A stretch of 34,511 bases of DNA from Actinoplanes lutulentus (GTDB lineage: Bacteria > Actinomycetota > Actinomycetes > Mycobacteriales > Micromonosporaceae), in assembly GCF_003259845.1 (NCBI RefSeq), contig NZ_QLMJ01000036.1, forward strand, positions 1-34,511. The letters are read 5' to 3'. The notes below the pieces were generated by a model. The model searched no databases, had not been told where the DNA came from, and saw only the letters and a list, made by a program, of their open reading frames with translations. Both the position numbers and the translations under genes were made by a program. Numbering within the stretch: the first letter of the stretch is position 1; every line of letters starts with the position of its first letter. Of the stretch, positions 14,035 to 22,120 are shown piece by piece.

Positions 14035-16860
14035 GTGACCGGGGCACAGGGCGACGTGCGCTTCGCGGTGCTGGGCCCGGTGCGGGTGTCGCGTGACGGG
14101 CAGCCGCTCGATCCGGGCTCGCGCCAGCAACGACTGATTCTGGCGTTGCTCCTGGCCCGGGCCGGTCAGCCGATCGGCCTCGCGGATTTCGTCGCGCTGT
14201 TGTGGGACGAACGGCCGCCGCGCAGCGCGGTGAACATTGTGCACCTTCACCTGGGCCGGCTCCGGCGGTTGTTCGAACCCGGTCTTCGCCCGCGTGCATC
14301 CGGCCGGTGGCTGGCAGGTGACGCGGCCGGCTATCGCATGATGGTCGACGCGGAACGTCTGGACCTGCTGAAGTTCCGAAGCCTGGCGCAGCGGGCGCGG
14401 ACGGCCGGCGATCCCCGGCAAGCATTGGCGGCCTATGTCGAAGCGCTGGAATTGTCGCGCGGGCCGTGCGCCGGAGCGCCGGATCTGATCAGCCGCCCGG
14501 TCGCCGAGTTCGAGGCGATTGACAACGAGTACGCCGATCTGGTGCGGGAGGCCGCCGATCTGGCCCTGGCCGACGGCGCGGCGCGGGCGGTGCTGCCGAT
14601 CCTGCGTCGTGTCGCCCAGCAACGCCGGCTGGACGAGGCCGTTCAGGCCAGGATGCTGCGGACGCTGTCCGCGGCCGGGCAACAGGCCGAGGCGATCGCT
14701 CTCTACCAGGAGCTGCGCGCCCGGCTTGCCGACGAGCTTGGGATGGATCCGGGCCGGGAGCTGCAGGAGGCCTACCGCAACGTCCTGACCAGCGGCGCCT
14801 CCGGTGCACCCGAGTCGGTGCAAACGCCGCCGGGCGGGTTCTTCGTCCGTCCGGCCCAGCTCTTGCCGGACCTGCCCCACTTCACGGGCCGGGGCGAGAG
14901 CCTGCGCCGGGCGCTCGCGCTCATCGACGGCCGCGCCGCCGAGGGCGCCTTGCGCATCGTGGCCATCGAGGGCATTCCCGGCGTCGGAAAGACCAGCCTG
15001 GCGACCCATCTCGCCTACCGCGTCGCCGGCGAGTTCCCGGACGGCCAGCTCTACGCCGACCTCAGAGGACTGGACCCGGAAGCGGCGCTGGCCCCCGGCG
15101 AGGTGCTGCAGGCCTTCCTGCACGCGCTGGGTGTCCGCGGCCCGGACATCCCCGAGAGCGAGCTGGCCCGGTCCGGCCACTACCGCAGGGTCATGGCGGA
15201 GCGCAGAGTGCTGATCGTGCTGGACAACGTCCGCGACGCCGACCAGGTCCGGCCTTTGCTGCCCGGCTCCCCGGGCAGCCTCGTCCTGGTCACGAGCCGC
15301 TACAGCCTGGCTGATCTCGCCGCGACGCACGGTGCCCACGTGCTGGCACTCGACGTACTGCCGGCCGATGAGGCGCGCGAGCTCCTGGTCTCGCGCGTGG
15401 GACCCGCACATGCATTGACCGAGCGGCAGGCGCTGGACGAGATCGTCGAGTTGTGCGGGGGTCTGCCGCTGGCCCTCGCCATGGTGGGCGCCCGGGCACT
15501 GGCCCGCCCCGGATACCGGCTGGCGGCCGTCGCGGGTGAGCTGCGTGACGCCCAGGGCAGCCTCGACGGATTCGACTCCGGCGATCCGGAAAGCGACCTG
15601 CGCGCGATCTTCTCGTGGTCCTACCGGGGACTCAGCCCTGCGGCCGCGCGCCTGTTCCGCCTGCTGGCACTGCATCCGGGCCCGGACGTCACGCTCCCGG
15701 TGGTGGCGAGCCTCGGCGGCCTGCCCCTGCACGACGCCCGCACGGTCTTCGGCGAGCTGGTGCGCAGCAGGCTGATCACGGAGCGCCGGCCCGGTCGCTA
15801 CGGCGCCCACGACCTCCTCGCCGCGTACGCGCGTGAGCTGATGTTCGACGCCGATCCCGAAGTGGAGCGCGAAGCGGCCGCGGACCGGCTGCTCGTGTAC
15901 TACCGGCGTGCCGCCTACCAGGCCAACCTCTTCATCAATCCCGATATCGACGCGGATCCGCCCGCTGAGCACGACAGGGTCGTCGTCTACTCCCCGAAGA
16001 GCGACAAGGAGGCCGCCGACTGGTTCGCCGCCGAACGTGCGGAGCTCAAAGCCGTCCTGCGTCAGGCCAACGACCGGGGCCGGGTGTACGACGGCTGGCA
16101 GCTGGAGCTGACGGTGCAGGGGTTCTACCAGCGGGAAGGCTGGTGGCACGAGTGGGCGACCCTGGTGCGGGAATGCCTGGACGCGGCAGTCGGCGTGGGT
16201 GACTCGGCCGGAGCGGCGGACATGCTGCGCAGCCTGGCCGGTGCCCAGTTCTACCTCGGCGATGGCACCTCGGCGCTGGCACTGCTGGAGCGCGCCCTCA
16301 TGATCTTCATCGACCTGGGCAACACGTCGCGGGAAGCGTTGACACTGCGCAACCTCGGTGAGGTGAGCTTCGTGGTCGGCGACTACGAGCGATCCGTCGC
16401 CTGCCTCCACCAGGCTCTGGGCATGGCGGAGGCGCTCGGCGACCGGACGGCGCAGGCGGATGTGCTGTGCCGCCTGGCCGAAGCGCAGTACGAGCTCGGC
16501 AGCCACACACTGGGTTTTGACACCATCAGCCGCGCCCTGGCCATGAGCGAGCAGGTGAGTGACGACGTCCGGCGCGGCGAATGCCACCTGCGGCGGGCCA
16601 ACCTGTATCTGCGCGAGCACCGGCACGCCGAATCCCTGGCCGACTGGAACGCGGCTCGCGTGCTCGCTGAGGGAATCGGCCATCGCGTCCACATGGTCCG
16701 CGCACGGGTGGGACTGGGCGACGCCGCCTATGCGATGAACGACCGGCCCGCCGCCCGGGCGGCATGGCTGGAGGCGCTCGCGCTGGGCAACGACTCGGAT
16801 CCGCAACAGGAGGAACAGATTCGTCACCGCCTGGACAAGCTGGGCGGCGCCACTGCCTAA
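14035..16860 (+). CDS. SARP/AfsR-family regulator (OmpR-like wHTH, BTAD, NB-ARC, TPR)
   Basis: A 941-aa multidomain activator. The OmpR-like winged helix is at about residues 8-100 (FAVLGPVRVSRDGQPL, RQQRLILALLLARAGQ). The bacterial transcriptional activation domain spans about 105-255 (LDLLKFRSLAQRAR...LADELGMDPGRELQ). The NB-ARC/STAND ATPase has P-loop GIPGVGKTS at about 312-320 and VLIVLDNVRDADQVRPLLPG. TPR-like repeats run from about 640 to the end. AfsR/SARP proteins bind direct heptamer repeats (11 or 22 bp period) overlapping -35 regions of antibiotic genes. The GTG at 14035 follows GGGGG. It is paralogous to the truncated gene at 1-1128. Its last 4 bp overlap the convergent AlkC-like gene. 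The 22-bp-spaced GTCAA elements elsewhere in the window are possible targets. Confidence 0.95.
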   Translation: MTGAQGDVRFAVLGPVRVSRDGQPLDPGSRQQRLILALLLARAGQPIGLADFVALLWDERPPRSAVNIVHLHLGRLRRLFEPGLRPRASGRWLAGDAAGYRMMVDAERLDLLKFRSLAQRARTAGDPRQALAAYVEALELSRGPCAGAPDLISRPVAEFEAIDNEYADLVREAADLALADGAARAVLPILRRVAQQRRLDEAVQARMLRTLSAAGQQAEAIALYQELRARLADELGMDPGRELQEAYRNVLTSGASGAPESVQTPPGGFFVRPAQLLPDLPHFTGRGESLRRALALIDGRAAEGALRIVAIEGIPGVGKTSLATHLAYRVAGEFPDGQLYADLRGLDPEAALAPGEVLQAFLHALGVRGPDIPESELARSGHYRRVMAERRVLIVLDNVRDADQVRPLLPGSPGSLVLVTSRYSLADLAATHGAHVLALDVLPADEARELLVSRVGPAHALTERQALDEIVELCGGLPLALAMVGARALARPGYRLAAVAGELRDAQGSLDGFDSGDPESDLRAIFSWSYRGLSPAAARLFRLLALHPGPDVTLPVVASLGGLPLHDARTVFGELVRSRLITERRPGRYGAHDLLAAYARELMFDADPEVEREAAADRLLVYYRRAAYQANLFINPDIDADPPAEHDRVVVYSPKSDKEAADWFAAERAELKAVLRQANDRGRVYDGWQLELTVQGFYQREGWWHEWATLVRECLDAAVGVGDSAGAADMLRSLAGAQFYLGDGTSALALLERALMIFIDLGNTSREALTLRNLGEVSFVVGDYERSVACLHQALGMAEALGDRTAQADVLCRLAEAQYELGSHTLGFDTISRALAMSEQVSDDVRRGECHLRRANLYLREHRHAESLADWNAARVLAEGIGHRVHMVRARVGLGDAAYAMNDRPAARAAWLEALALGNDSDPQQEEQIRHRLDKLGGATA

Positions 16861-17984
16861 ACCTCGGCGACGTGATCCGGCGTACGGATATTGAAGCCGA
16901 CCGGCTCGGTAGCCACGCCGTTGACCTGCAGTGCGATCGCGTGCTCGCCGGGATAGTAGCGGCGGGTGGAAATCGCTCGGAACGAATGCTCGCGGCTGAT
17001 GGTCACGCTCTCGCCGGCCGCGAGCGTACGAATGGTGAGCTTGAACGTCTTGGCGCTCTGGCTGCCGTTGGCCCGGCGATGGTGGACCACGTAGTCGATC
17101 GCGAGCCGGGCCGTTTCGGGACCAGGATTGTGGATGGTGGCCGTGAATCCGAGCGTGCCGCCGAACGGGATGGCGGCCCGATCGAGGGCAGGCCCATCGA
17201 TCTCTACGGCCGCAGGGGTGAAACCGAGCAGTTCGAGGGCGCCCGGGTGGCCGCGCTTGATCAACGTGCGGAGCGCGTGGCGTACCAGTTGCCCGGTGTG
17301 GGTGCCCGGTGCGGTGAGCCAGCGGCGAGCAGTGTCGACGACGAGGTCGGGCTGGTCGCGGCTGAGGTCGTTGAGGTGGTTCGCGACCGAGCGCCGGACG
17401 TATTCGCTGTCGTCGCGGTACAGGGCGTTCAGGATCGGCATGGTGACGCCCGGCCGGGCGAGGATCTGCGGTACGCGGATCGACCACGGCAGATAGGGGC
17501 GGGTGCCTTCGGTGGCGAGACGGCGAACCTCGTGGTCGGGCGACGCCGTCCACTCCTGCACGATGGGCAGCGCCCGATCGAGGTCGTGGCGCAGCAGGGT
17601 CCGGATGGCGAACTCGGCGCTCAGCCGCGGGGTGAGCTGAGCCATGACGGCCATCGCGTCGTCGAACGCCGCGCCGGTGTTCTCGGCGACGGCCTTCTGC
17701 GCGACCGCAGCGGTGACCGGCCAGATCAGCCAGCCGTCGAACCTCTCGTTGCCGGCGGCGGCCCGCACCACCGCGGAGAAGTCGTCGTAGCTGCCCGGCA
17801 GGTCGGTGATCAGGGCATCGCGCAGCAGGTCGGCGCGTTCGCGCAGAGCCAGCCCGCCGAGCACGGCCGGGGCGGCGCGCAGCGTGACCAGGTAATAGCC
17901 GGGGGCGGCTCGGGCGATGGCGGTGACGAGGCGGCGCGCGGTGTCGACACCGATGAGTTCTTCAGCCAGCGGCGTGGTCGACAC
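16857..17984 (-). CDS. AlkC/AlkD-like DNA alkylation repair HEAT-repeat protein
   Basis: A 375-aa protein. About residues 1-255 are HEAT-like helices (AVVRAAAGNERFDGWLIWPV, RALPIVQEWTASPDHEVRRL, GTRPYLPWSIRVPQILARPG, YVRRSVANHLNDLSRDQPDL), typical of AlkC/AlkD glycosylases that excise N3- and N7-alkyl purines. The C-terminal 110 residues form a beta-sandwich (LGFTATIHNPGPE, LAIDYVVHHRRANG, KTFKLTIRTL, YPGEHAIALQVNGV), as in AlkC proteins with an Ig-like tail. The GTG at 17984 overlaps the stop of the GNAT gene (TAGTG), so the two are coupled. The 3' end overlaps the SARP gene by 4 bp tail to tail. Repair or self-protection against an alkylating product is conceivable but not shown. Confidence 0.88.
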   Translation of the reverse strand: MSTTPLAEELIGVDTARRLVTAIARAAPGYYLVTLRAAPAVLGGLALRERADLLRDALITDLPGSYDDFSAVVRAAAGNERFDGWLIWPVTAAVAQKAVAENTGAAFDDAMAVMAQLTPRLSAEFAIRTLLRHDLDRALPIVQEWTASPDHEVRRLATEGTRPYLPWSIRVPQILARPGVTMPILNALYRDDSEYVRRSVANHLNDLSRDQPDLVVDTARRWLTAPGTHTGQLVRHALRTLIKRGHPGALELLGFTPAAVEIDGPALDRAAIPFGGTLGFTATIHNPGPETARLAIDYVVHHRRANGSQSAKTFKLTIRTLAAGESVTISREHSFRAISTRRYYPGEHAIALQVNGVATEPVGFNIRTPDHVAEV

Positions 17985-18484
17985 TAGTCCGCCGCCCGGA
18001 CGGTCAGGTGGCCGATGCCGCCGCGCGTCACTCCGCTCAGCGAGTATCCCTCGCCGGCCTCGGCGGCGATCGCCTGGAGCATCGAATCCACCGTTATGTT
18101 CGAACCGGCGTAATCCACGGTGAACGTGCTCAGGCCGATGCTCAAGCAGCGGGCGATCAACTCGCGCATGACTCGGCGACCGAGCCCGCTGCCCAGCTGG
18201 GCGTCGGCGACGTTGACGCGCACCGTGGGTGATTCCGGATCGGCCGGATCCCAGACGCACTGAGCCAGCGCGATCACCCGGTTGCCCTCCACCGCGACCT
18301 GACCGGTCCACCGGCGCTCGCGCAGGGCGAGATGGGCCGACACCATCAGATGGAGCGGGCGTAGCCCGCGATCGCCGGAGAGGAAGCGGCGCGGGTAGCT
18401 CTGCGGTGCGAACAGCGACTCGGACGCCCGCAAGACATCGAGATCTGCGGATCGCCATGGGCGGGTCTCAACATTGTCGGTCAC
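17984..18484 (-). CDS. GNAT-family N-acetyltransferase
   Basis: A 166-aa protein with a GNAT core: PRRFLSGDRGLRPLH, VAVEGNRVIALAQCVWD (strand beta4), VRVNVADAQLGSGLGRRVMR (the acyl-CoA pyrophosphate loop, R/Q-x-x-G-x-G/A as QLGSGLG) and FTVDYAGSNITVDSMLQAIA near the end. The substrate is not predictable. The GTG at 18484 is chosen since the frame upstream has no family features; the ribosome site (AAGGG) is poorly spaced. It is translationally coupled to the AlkC-like gene and divergent from the decarboxylase-like gene across 174 bp. Confidence 0.82.
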   Translation of the reverse strand: MTDNVETRPWRSADLDVLRASESLFAPQSYPRRFLSGDRGLRPLHLMVSAHLALRERRWTGQVAVEGNRVIALAQCVWDPADPESPTVRVNVADAQLGSGLGRRVMRELIARCLSIGLSTFTVDYAGSNITVDSMLQAIAAEAGEGYSLSGVTRGGIGHLTVRAAD

Positions 18485-18612
18485 GCCCTTGCTGACGGAT
18501 GCCGGCGCCCGAGGTTCAATCGCCCTTGACCTCGGCCCTGTCCCCGCAGACGTGGCGGCGACCTCCGACCCGATGAACACCGGCCGGGCTCGTCCGTCTC
18601 CAGGGATGTGGG

Positions 18613-18630
18613 AGCGGCCGCCCGGCCGCT
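18613..18630. promoter_or_regulatory. Perfect 8-bp inverted repeat in the leader of the decarboxylase-like gene
   Basis: AGCGGCCGCCCGGCCGCT is two exact 8-bp arms around CC, ending 28 nt before the ATG at 18659. It could be a dyad operator or an RNA hairpin near the ribosome-binding site. The 174-bp divergent region around it shows no other clear signal. Confidence 0.4.
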
Positions 18631-18658
18631 GCCCCCATCGCACCGAGGGAGACAGTTG

Positions 18659-19570
18659 ATGAACAGGGACGTCGATCGGCGCACCGTTCTGAGTGGACTC
18701 GCGGCCACGACGGCGGCCGCGGCCGGGGTGATCGGCACGGATCGGGCGGCCCAGGCCGTACCCTCCGCGGCCACCACGCCGGAAAGGCTGAAAGGCTTCA
18801 CCGTTCCGCTCAGCGCGCGGGGCGTGGCCAACCTGGCCCCCAAACCGCCGTGGCACTACGTGGCCGACGCCCTCGGGGTCGAGTTCTGGACCACGCCCGC
18901 CGCCGCGGCAGCCGCCCTGCCGAGCGGCCTCGACCCGGACCCCGCCCAGCCCGGTCACGGATTCGCGATGTGCGTCGAGTGGCAGTTCGCCGCCACCCCG
19001 GCCGACTGGCTCGACCCGACCTACAGCCAGTACTCGGAGTTTCTGATCTTCCTGGACGCCAGCTACCGGGGGCGGCCGGTGACCTGGTGCCCGTTCATCT
19101 ATGTGGACAACGACAACTCGCTGGCCCGCGGATGGGTGCAGGGATTCCCCAAGAAACTCGGCCAGATCCGGCAGACCCGGGCGTACGCGGTCGCCAGCCA
19201 GGCGGCGCCGGTGCTCGGACCCGGCGGCCGGTTCGGCGGCAGCCTGTCCGCCGGCGGCCGCCGGATCGCGGAGATGGACGTCACGCTCAAGGAGCGCACC
19301 ACCGGGCTGCCGTCGCTGACCCGGCCGCTGGTGAACCTGCGGCACTTTCCGCGGCTGACCGCCGGACAGCACGATCAACCCGCCGTCCACGAGCTGACCC
19401 AGTCGGTGCTGACCAGCCTCAAGGTCGACAACTCCTGGATCGGTGCGGGTGACCTGCGGTTCCTGCCGTCGCCGCGCGAGGAGATCGCCGACCTGGCCAT
19501 CCAGCGCGTCGGCGTCGGCTTCCGCGGATCGCTGTCGTACACGGTGGAAGACCTGACCATCCTCGCCTGA
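18659..19570 (+). CDS. Tat-exported acetoacetate-decarboxylase-family protein
   Basis: A 303-aa protein beginning with a twin-arginine signal (DRRTVLSGLAATTAAAAGVI, cleavage probably near residue 35, ...AAQA). The mature part has the acetoacetate decarboxylase fold: EWQFAATP, YSEFLIFLDASYRGRPVTW, CPFIYVDNDNSLARGWVQGF, PKKLGQIRQ (the Schiff-base lysine lies in GFPKKLG, about residues 161-167) and a late beta region. Classical Adc is cytoplasmic; a Tat signal places this one outside the membrane, where a different beta-keto-acid or aldolase-like reaction is likely. The ATG at 18659 follows GAGGGAG by 7 nt. A hairpin at 19580-19610 lies between it and the acyltransferase gene. Confidence 0.87.
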   Translation: MNRDVDRRTVLSGLAATTAAAAGVIGTDRAAQAVPSAATTPERLKGFTVPLSARGVANLAPKPPWHYVADALGVEFWTTPAAAAAALPSGLDPDPAQPGHGFAMCVEWQFAATPADWLDPTYSQYSEFLIFLDASYRGRPVTWCPFIYVDNDNSLARGWVQGFPKKLGQIRQTRAYAVASQAAPVLGPGGRFGGSLSAGGRRIAEMDVTLKERTTGLPSLTRPLVNLRHFPRLTAGQHDQPAVHELTQSVLTSLKVDNSWIGAGDLRFLPSPREEIADLAIQRVGVGFRGSLSYTVEDLTILA

Positions 19571-19579
19571 CCGGCGCGC

Positions 19580-19610
19580 CGGGGCGGGTCACGATTCGCG
19601 GCTCGCCCCG
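19580..19610 (+). terminator. Hairpin after the decarboxylase-like gene
   Basis: Arms CGGGGCG (19580-19586) and CGCCCCG (19604-19610) pair perfectly and can extend inward with G-T wobbles to about 11 bp. It begins 10 nt after the stop codon. There is no U tract, as is usual in actinomycetes. It may attenuate read-through into the acyltransferase gene. Confidence 0.5.
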
Positions 19611-19683
19611 CATGGCGCTCGGCGGTCATTCCCGCCGTCGCCCGGACGGCTTGGCCTCGCGACGGCTTGCTAAGGAGAGATCG

Positions 19684-20922
19684 ATGCTTGACAACACCAT
19701 CATCCGGCCGATGGGTGCGTTCGAACGTGCCGTCTATTGGCACAACAAGAACAACCCGGCTCACTTCGTGCTCGTGGCCGAGGTGAACGAGGACATCGAT
19801 GTCGAGGTGCTGCGCGGTGCCCTGGCCGCGACCCAGGCCCGGCATCCGTTGCTCAGCGCCGCGGTCGAGGTCCGATCCGGTCTCGGACCGGTGTTCGTCC
19901 GGCCGGAGAAGGTGGGTGAGATCCCGCTCCGGGTCGTCGAGGACGGCCGGACCTGGGCCGAGTTGGCCGACAGCGAGCTCGTCGAACGGGTCGAGACGAC
20001 GTCCGCCCCGCAGGCCCGCGCGGCCCTGCTCCGGTCCACCGGCACCGCCCCGGCCGCGATCCTGCTGACCTTCGACCACGCCATCGCGGACGGCCGGTCG
20101 GCGGTGGTCATCATGCGTGACCTCTTCGCGGCTCTCAACGGCGCGCGACTGCCCCTTCTGCCCGTCCCGGAGTCGCTCGAGACCCGCCTCGCCGGCCGGG
20201 GCCTGGTCGCCTCGGAGATCCCGGCCGCGCTCGACCCGGCCGACGACCGGATGTTCGTGTCGGCGAAGAAGGACCCGTTCGGCAGTGCACCGTACGAAAT
20301 CACCAGCCTGACCCTCGACGCCGACCTGACCGGGAAGCTGGTGGCGCGAGCGCGGGCCGAGGAAACGACGGTGCACGCGGCACTGCTGAGCGCGATGAGT
20401 ACGGTGCTGTGGCGCAGCGGAAACTTCCCGTTTCCCCGCGTCTACTACCCGATCGATGTCCGCGACCAGCTCGGTGCCGATACCGACAGCGGCCTCTATC
20501 TGATCGGTGCCCGGACAGCGTTCGGTGAGGACCAGGTGGGTGACCTGTGGCAGATGGCCCGGCACGTCACGCCGGCCATCCGGCGGGCGCGGTCGTCGGG
20601 CAATCTGGCCGCGACCTCGGCGATGATTCAGCAGGTGGTCGGGGTGGACTTCGACGCCGCCATGGCTGACGCGGTGCTGAGCGGGCCGAGCGGTTTCGAG
20701 GCTACGTGCAGCAACCTCGGTACCGTCGATCTCGCTGTCAGCGACACCGCAGCGGTGCGGCCGACGGCGGTTTTCGGCCCGGTCATGGGCTCGGAGGCCG
20801 GCTCGGCGCTGAACCTGAGTGTCGCGACCTTCCAGGGCCGGATGCGGCTCGTGAACGTCACCAGCAGGCCGATCGCCGGCTATCTGACGAGTATCCGGGA
20901 CGTCCTCGCGGCGGCGACCTGA
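19684..20922 (+). CDS. PapA5-like / condensation-fold acyltransferase
   Basis: A 412-aa stand-alone protein of the chloramphenicol-acetyltransferase/condensation superfamily. The catalytic HxxxDG is present as FDHAIADGRS with His at about residue 132. The N-terminal half shows the family start (MGAFERAVYWHNKNNPAHFV, LRGALAATQARHPLLSAAVE). The C-terminal half has YYPIDVRDQLG and CSNLGTVDL, resembling PapA5, which moves acyl chains from CoA or a carrier protein onto hydroxyl groups. The ATG at 19684 follows AAGGAGAG by about 4 nt. No PKS or NRPS module is in the window, so the acyl donor is unknown. It could esterify the product of a neighbouring pathway; NRPS-type condensation is less likely, given the single domain. 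Confidence 0.85.
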   Translation: MLDNTIIRPMGAFERAVYWHNKNNPAHFVLVAEVNEDIDVEVLRGALAATQARHPLLSAAVEVRSGLGPVFVRPEKVGEIPLRVVEDGRTWAELADSELVERVETTSAPQARAALLRSTGTAPAAILLTFDHAIADGRSAVVIMRDLFAALNGARLPLLPVPESLETRLAGRGLVASEIPAALDPADDRMFVSAKKDPFGSAPYEITSLTLDADLTGKLVARARAEETTVHAALLSAMSTVLWRSGNFPFPRVYYPIDVRDQLGADTDSGLYLIGARTAFGEDQVGDLWQMARHVTPAIRRARSSGNLAATSAMIQQVVGVDFDAAMADAVLSGPSGFEATCSNLGTVDLAVSDTAAVRPTAVFGPVMGSEAGSALNLSVATFQGRMRLVNVTSRPIAGYLTSIRDVLAAAT

Positions 20923-20951
20923 CGACAAGCACGGGGAACAGCAGGCTGGGA

Positions 20952-20983
20952 CGGGGCGGCTCATCGATTGATGGGCCGCCCCG
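20952..20983. terminator. Strong bidirectional terminator between convergent genes
   Basis: CGGGGCGGC (20952-20960) pairs with GCCGCCCCG (20975-20983), continuing through a T-G wobble and CATC/GATG to a 4-nt GATT loop, for a 14-bp stem. It lies 29 nt after the acyltransferase stop and 48 nt after the end of the methyltransferase gene read from the other side, so it can serve both. Confidence 0.8.
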
Positions 20984-21031
20984 CCGGGCTCCACCGCCGG
21001 CGTCACCAGACGAAGCGCCAGGGCTTCGCGC

Positions 21032-22120
21032 TCAACGCGTGCCGGCGCCCTCTCGGGGCCGGCGCAGGAGTACGAACTGCCCGAAGCTGGTCGGCGCCTC
21101 GCGTACCACGGTGAAACCGGCAGCCTCGGCTTCGGCCGCCAGTTGGGCCGCACTGCGATCGAGCGGGGCGTGCCGCTGCCCGCGTACCAGCTTGCGCAAG
21201 GCGCGCGAGCGCTGGTCGACGTCCTGCGACTCGGCATCCTCCTCCTGCACGGTCAGCAGTCCACCGGGACGCAGGGCACGCCTGATCATCGCCAGTGTCG
21301 CGGCCCGGGCCGGCTCGGGGAAGAACGACTGCGCCCAGTGGGCGCTGTCGAAGGCGCTTTCGGTGGTGAAGTCGCGGGCGTCCATGCATCGGACGTCGAT
21401 CCGGTCGGCTGCGCCCCGCTGTTCCACCCGGCGCCTGGCCTCCGCGGCGATCTCGGGTACGAGTTCGATCGCGGTGGTCCGTAGCTGCGGAAAGAACGTG
21501 CTCAGCGTGAGCGTCGTGGTGGCCACGCCGCACCCGACGTCGAGGCGGCGACCCTCCCGCAGGGATTCCGCCCACTCCGGCAGTTCTTGCAGCAACCGTT
21601 CGAACAGCGCCGCCGTGACAGCTGTGGGGCGGCCGCCCGCTGCCCGGGCAGCGACCAGAGTGTCGCCGGCGAGCAGCGCATCGGGCGCCGCCTGTACTGA
21701 GCCCTGCACCAGGTGCCGGTTCATCTCCGCGTTGTCCAGCACGTCGGGCAGAGCAAGCCAGGCATCATCGGCGGCGAGAGCCGCGAAGTCCGGGCTCAGC
21801 CGTACGCTCGTACCCTCGCGTTGCACGATGCCGTGGACCTGCAAGGCATCCAGAGCTGTCCCGAGGCGTGCCGGCGACAGCCCGGTGAACGCGGCCAACC
21901 CCTCGACGTCGCGGGACGAGGACAGGTAGCGGGTCCAGCCCCGTCGGTGAATCGCGGTGAGCAGGGCGAGAGCCTGCGCGCCGTTCGACCACTGCTCGAT
22001 CGCGGTCGCCGCCTGCACCGCGTCGGCGAATCGTTGCTCTGACGTTGCCCTGTCGGTCATGGCTTGCGCATCTCTGTGTCGCGGTTCGCCATCCTCGTTC
22101 CTCTCGGCCGGTTCACTCAT
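21032..22120 (-). CDS. SAM-dependent methyltransferase (winged-helix dimerisation domain + Rossmann)
   Basis: A 362-aa protein. About residues 40-120 form a winged-helix dimerisation domain as in O-methyltransferases (ALALLTAIHRRGWTRYL, GLSPARLGTALDALQVHGIV). SAM motif I is RRLDVGCGVATTTL at about residue 190, followed by an acidic residue at the end of strand 2 (AIELVPE) and motif IV-like FDSAHWAQSFFP. The ATG at 22120 overlaps the sigma stop by 8 nt (ATGAGTGA), a strong hint of translational coupling; the ATG at 22060 is an alternative with a better-looking family start. It occupies the position that the ThrE-like gene has in the other LAL/ECF module. The acceptor is unknown; a phenolic or catechol hydroxyl of the prenyl-benzoate product is one possibility. 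Confidence 0.85.
   Translation of the reverse strand: MSEPAERNEDGEPRHRDAQAMTDRATSEQRFADAVQAATAIEQWSNGAQALALLTAIHRRGWTRYLSSSRDVEGLAAFTGLSPARLGTALDALQVHGIVQREGTSVRLSPDFAALAADDAWLALPDVLDNAEMNRHLVQGSVQAAPDALLAGDTLVAARAAGGRPTAVTAALFERLLQELPEWAESLREGRRLDVGCGVATTTLTLSTFFPQLRTTAIELVPEIAAEARRRVEQRGAADRIDVRCMDARDFTTESAFDSAHWAQSFFPEPARAATLAMIRRALRPGGLLTVQEEDAESQDVDQRSRALRKLVRGQRHAPLDRSAAQLAAEAEAAGFTVVREAPTSFGQFVLLRRPREGAGTR

Noticed and set aside
13966..17553. A 1195-codon open frame on the minus strand opposite the SARP gene
   Set aside because: It has no recognisable domains and is low-complexity Arg/Gly/Gln-rich, whereas the plus strand encodes a complete SARP and the far end encodes AlkC-like in another frame. 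It is an artefact of high GC.
19684..20922. An NRPS condensation domain
   Set aside because: It is a stand-alone protein without adenylation or carrier domains; PapA5-like O-acyltransferase fits better.
19375..21237. A 620-codon minus-strand frame opposite the acyltransferase
   Set aside because: The plus strand has a perfect ribosome site, the HxxxDG motif and a terminator at its end; the antisense translation resembles nothing.
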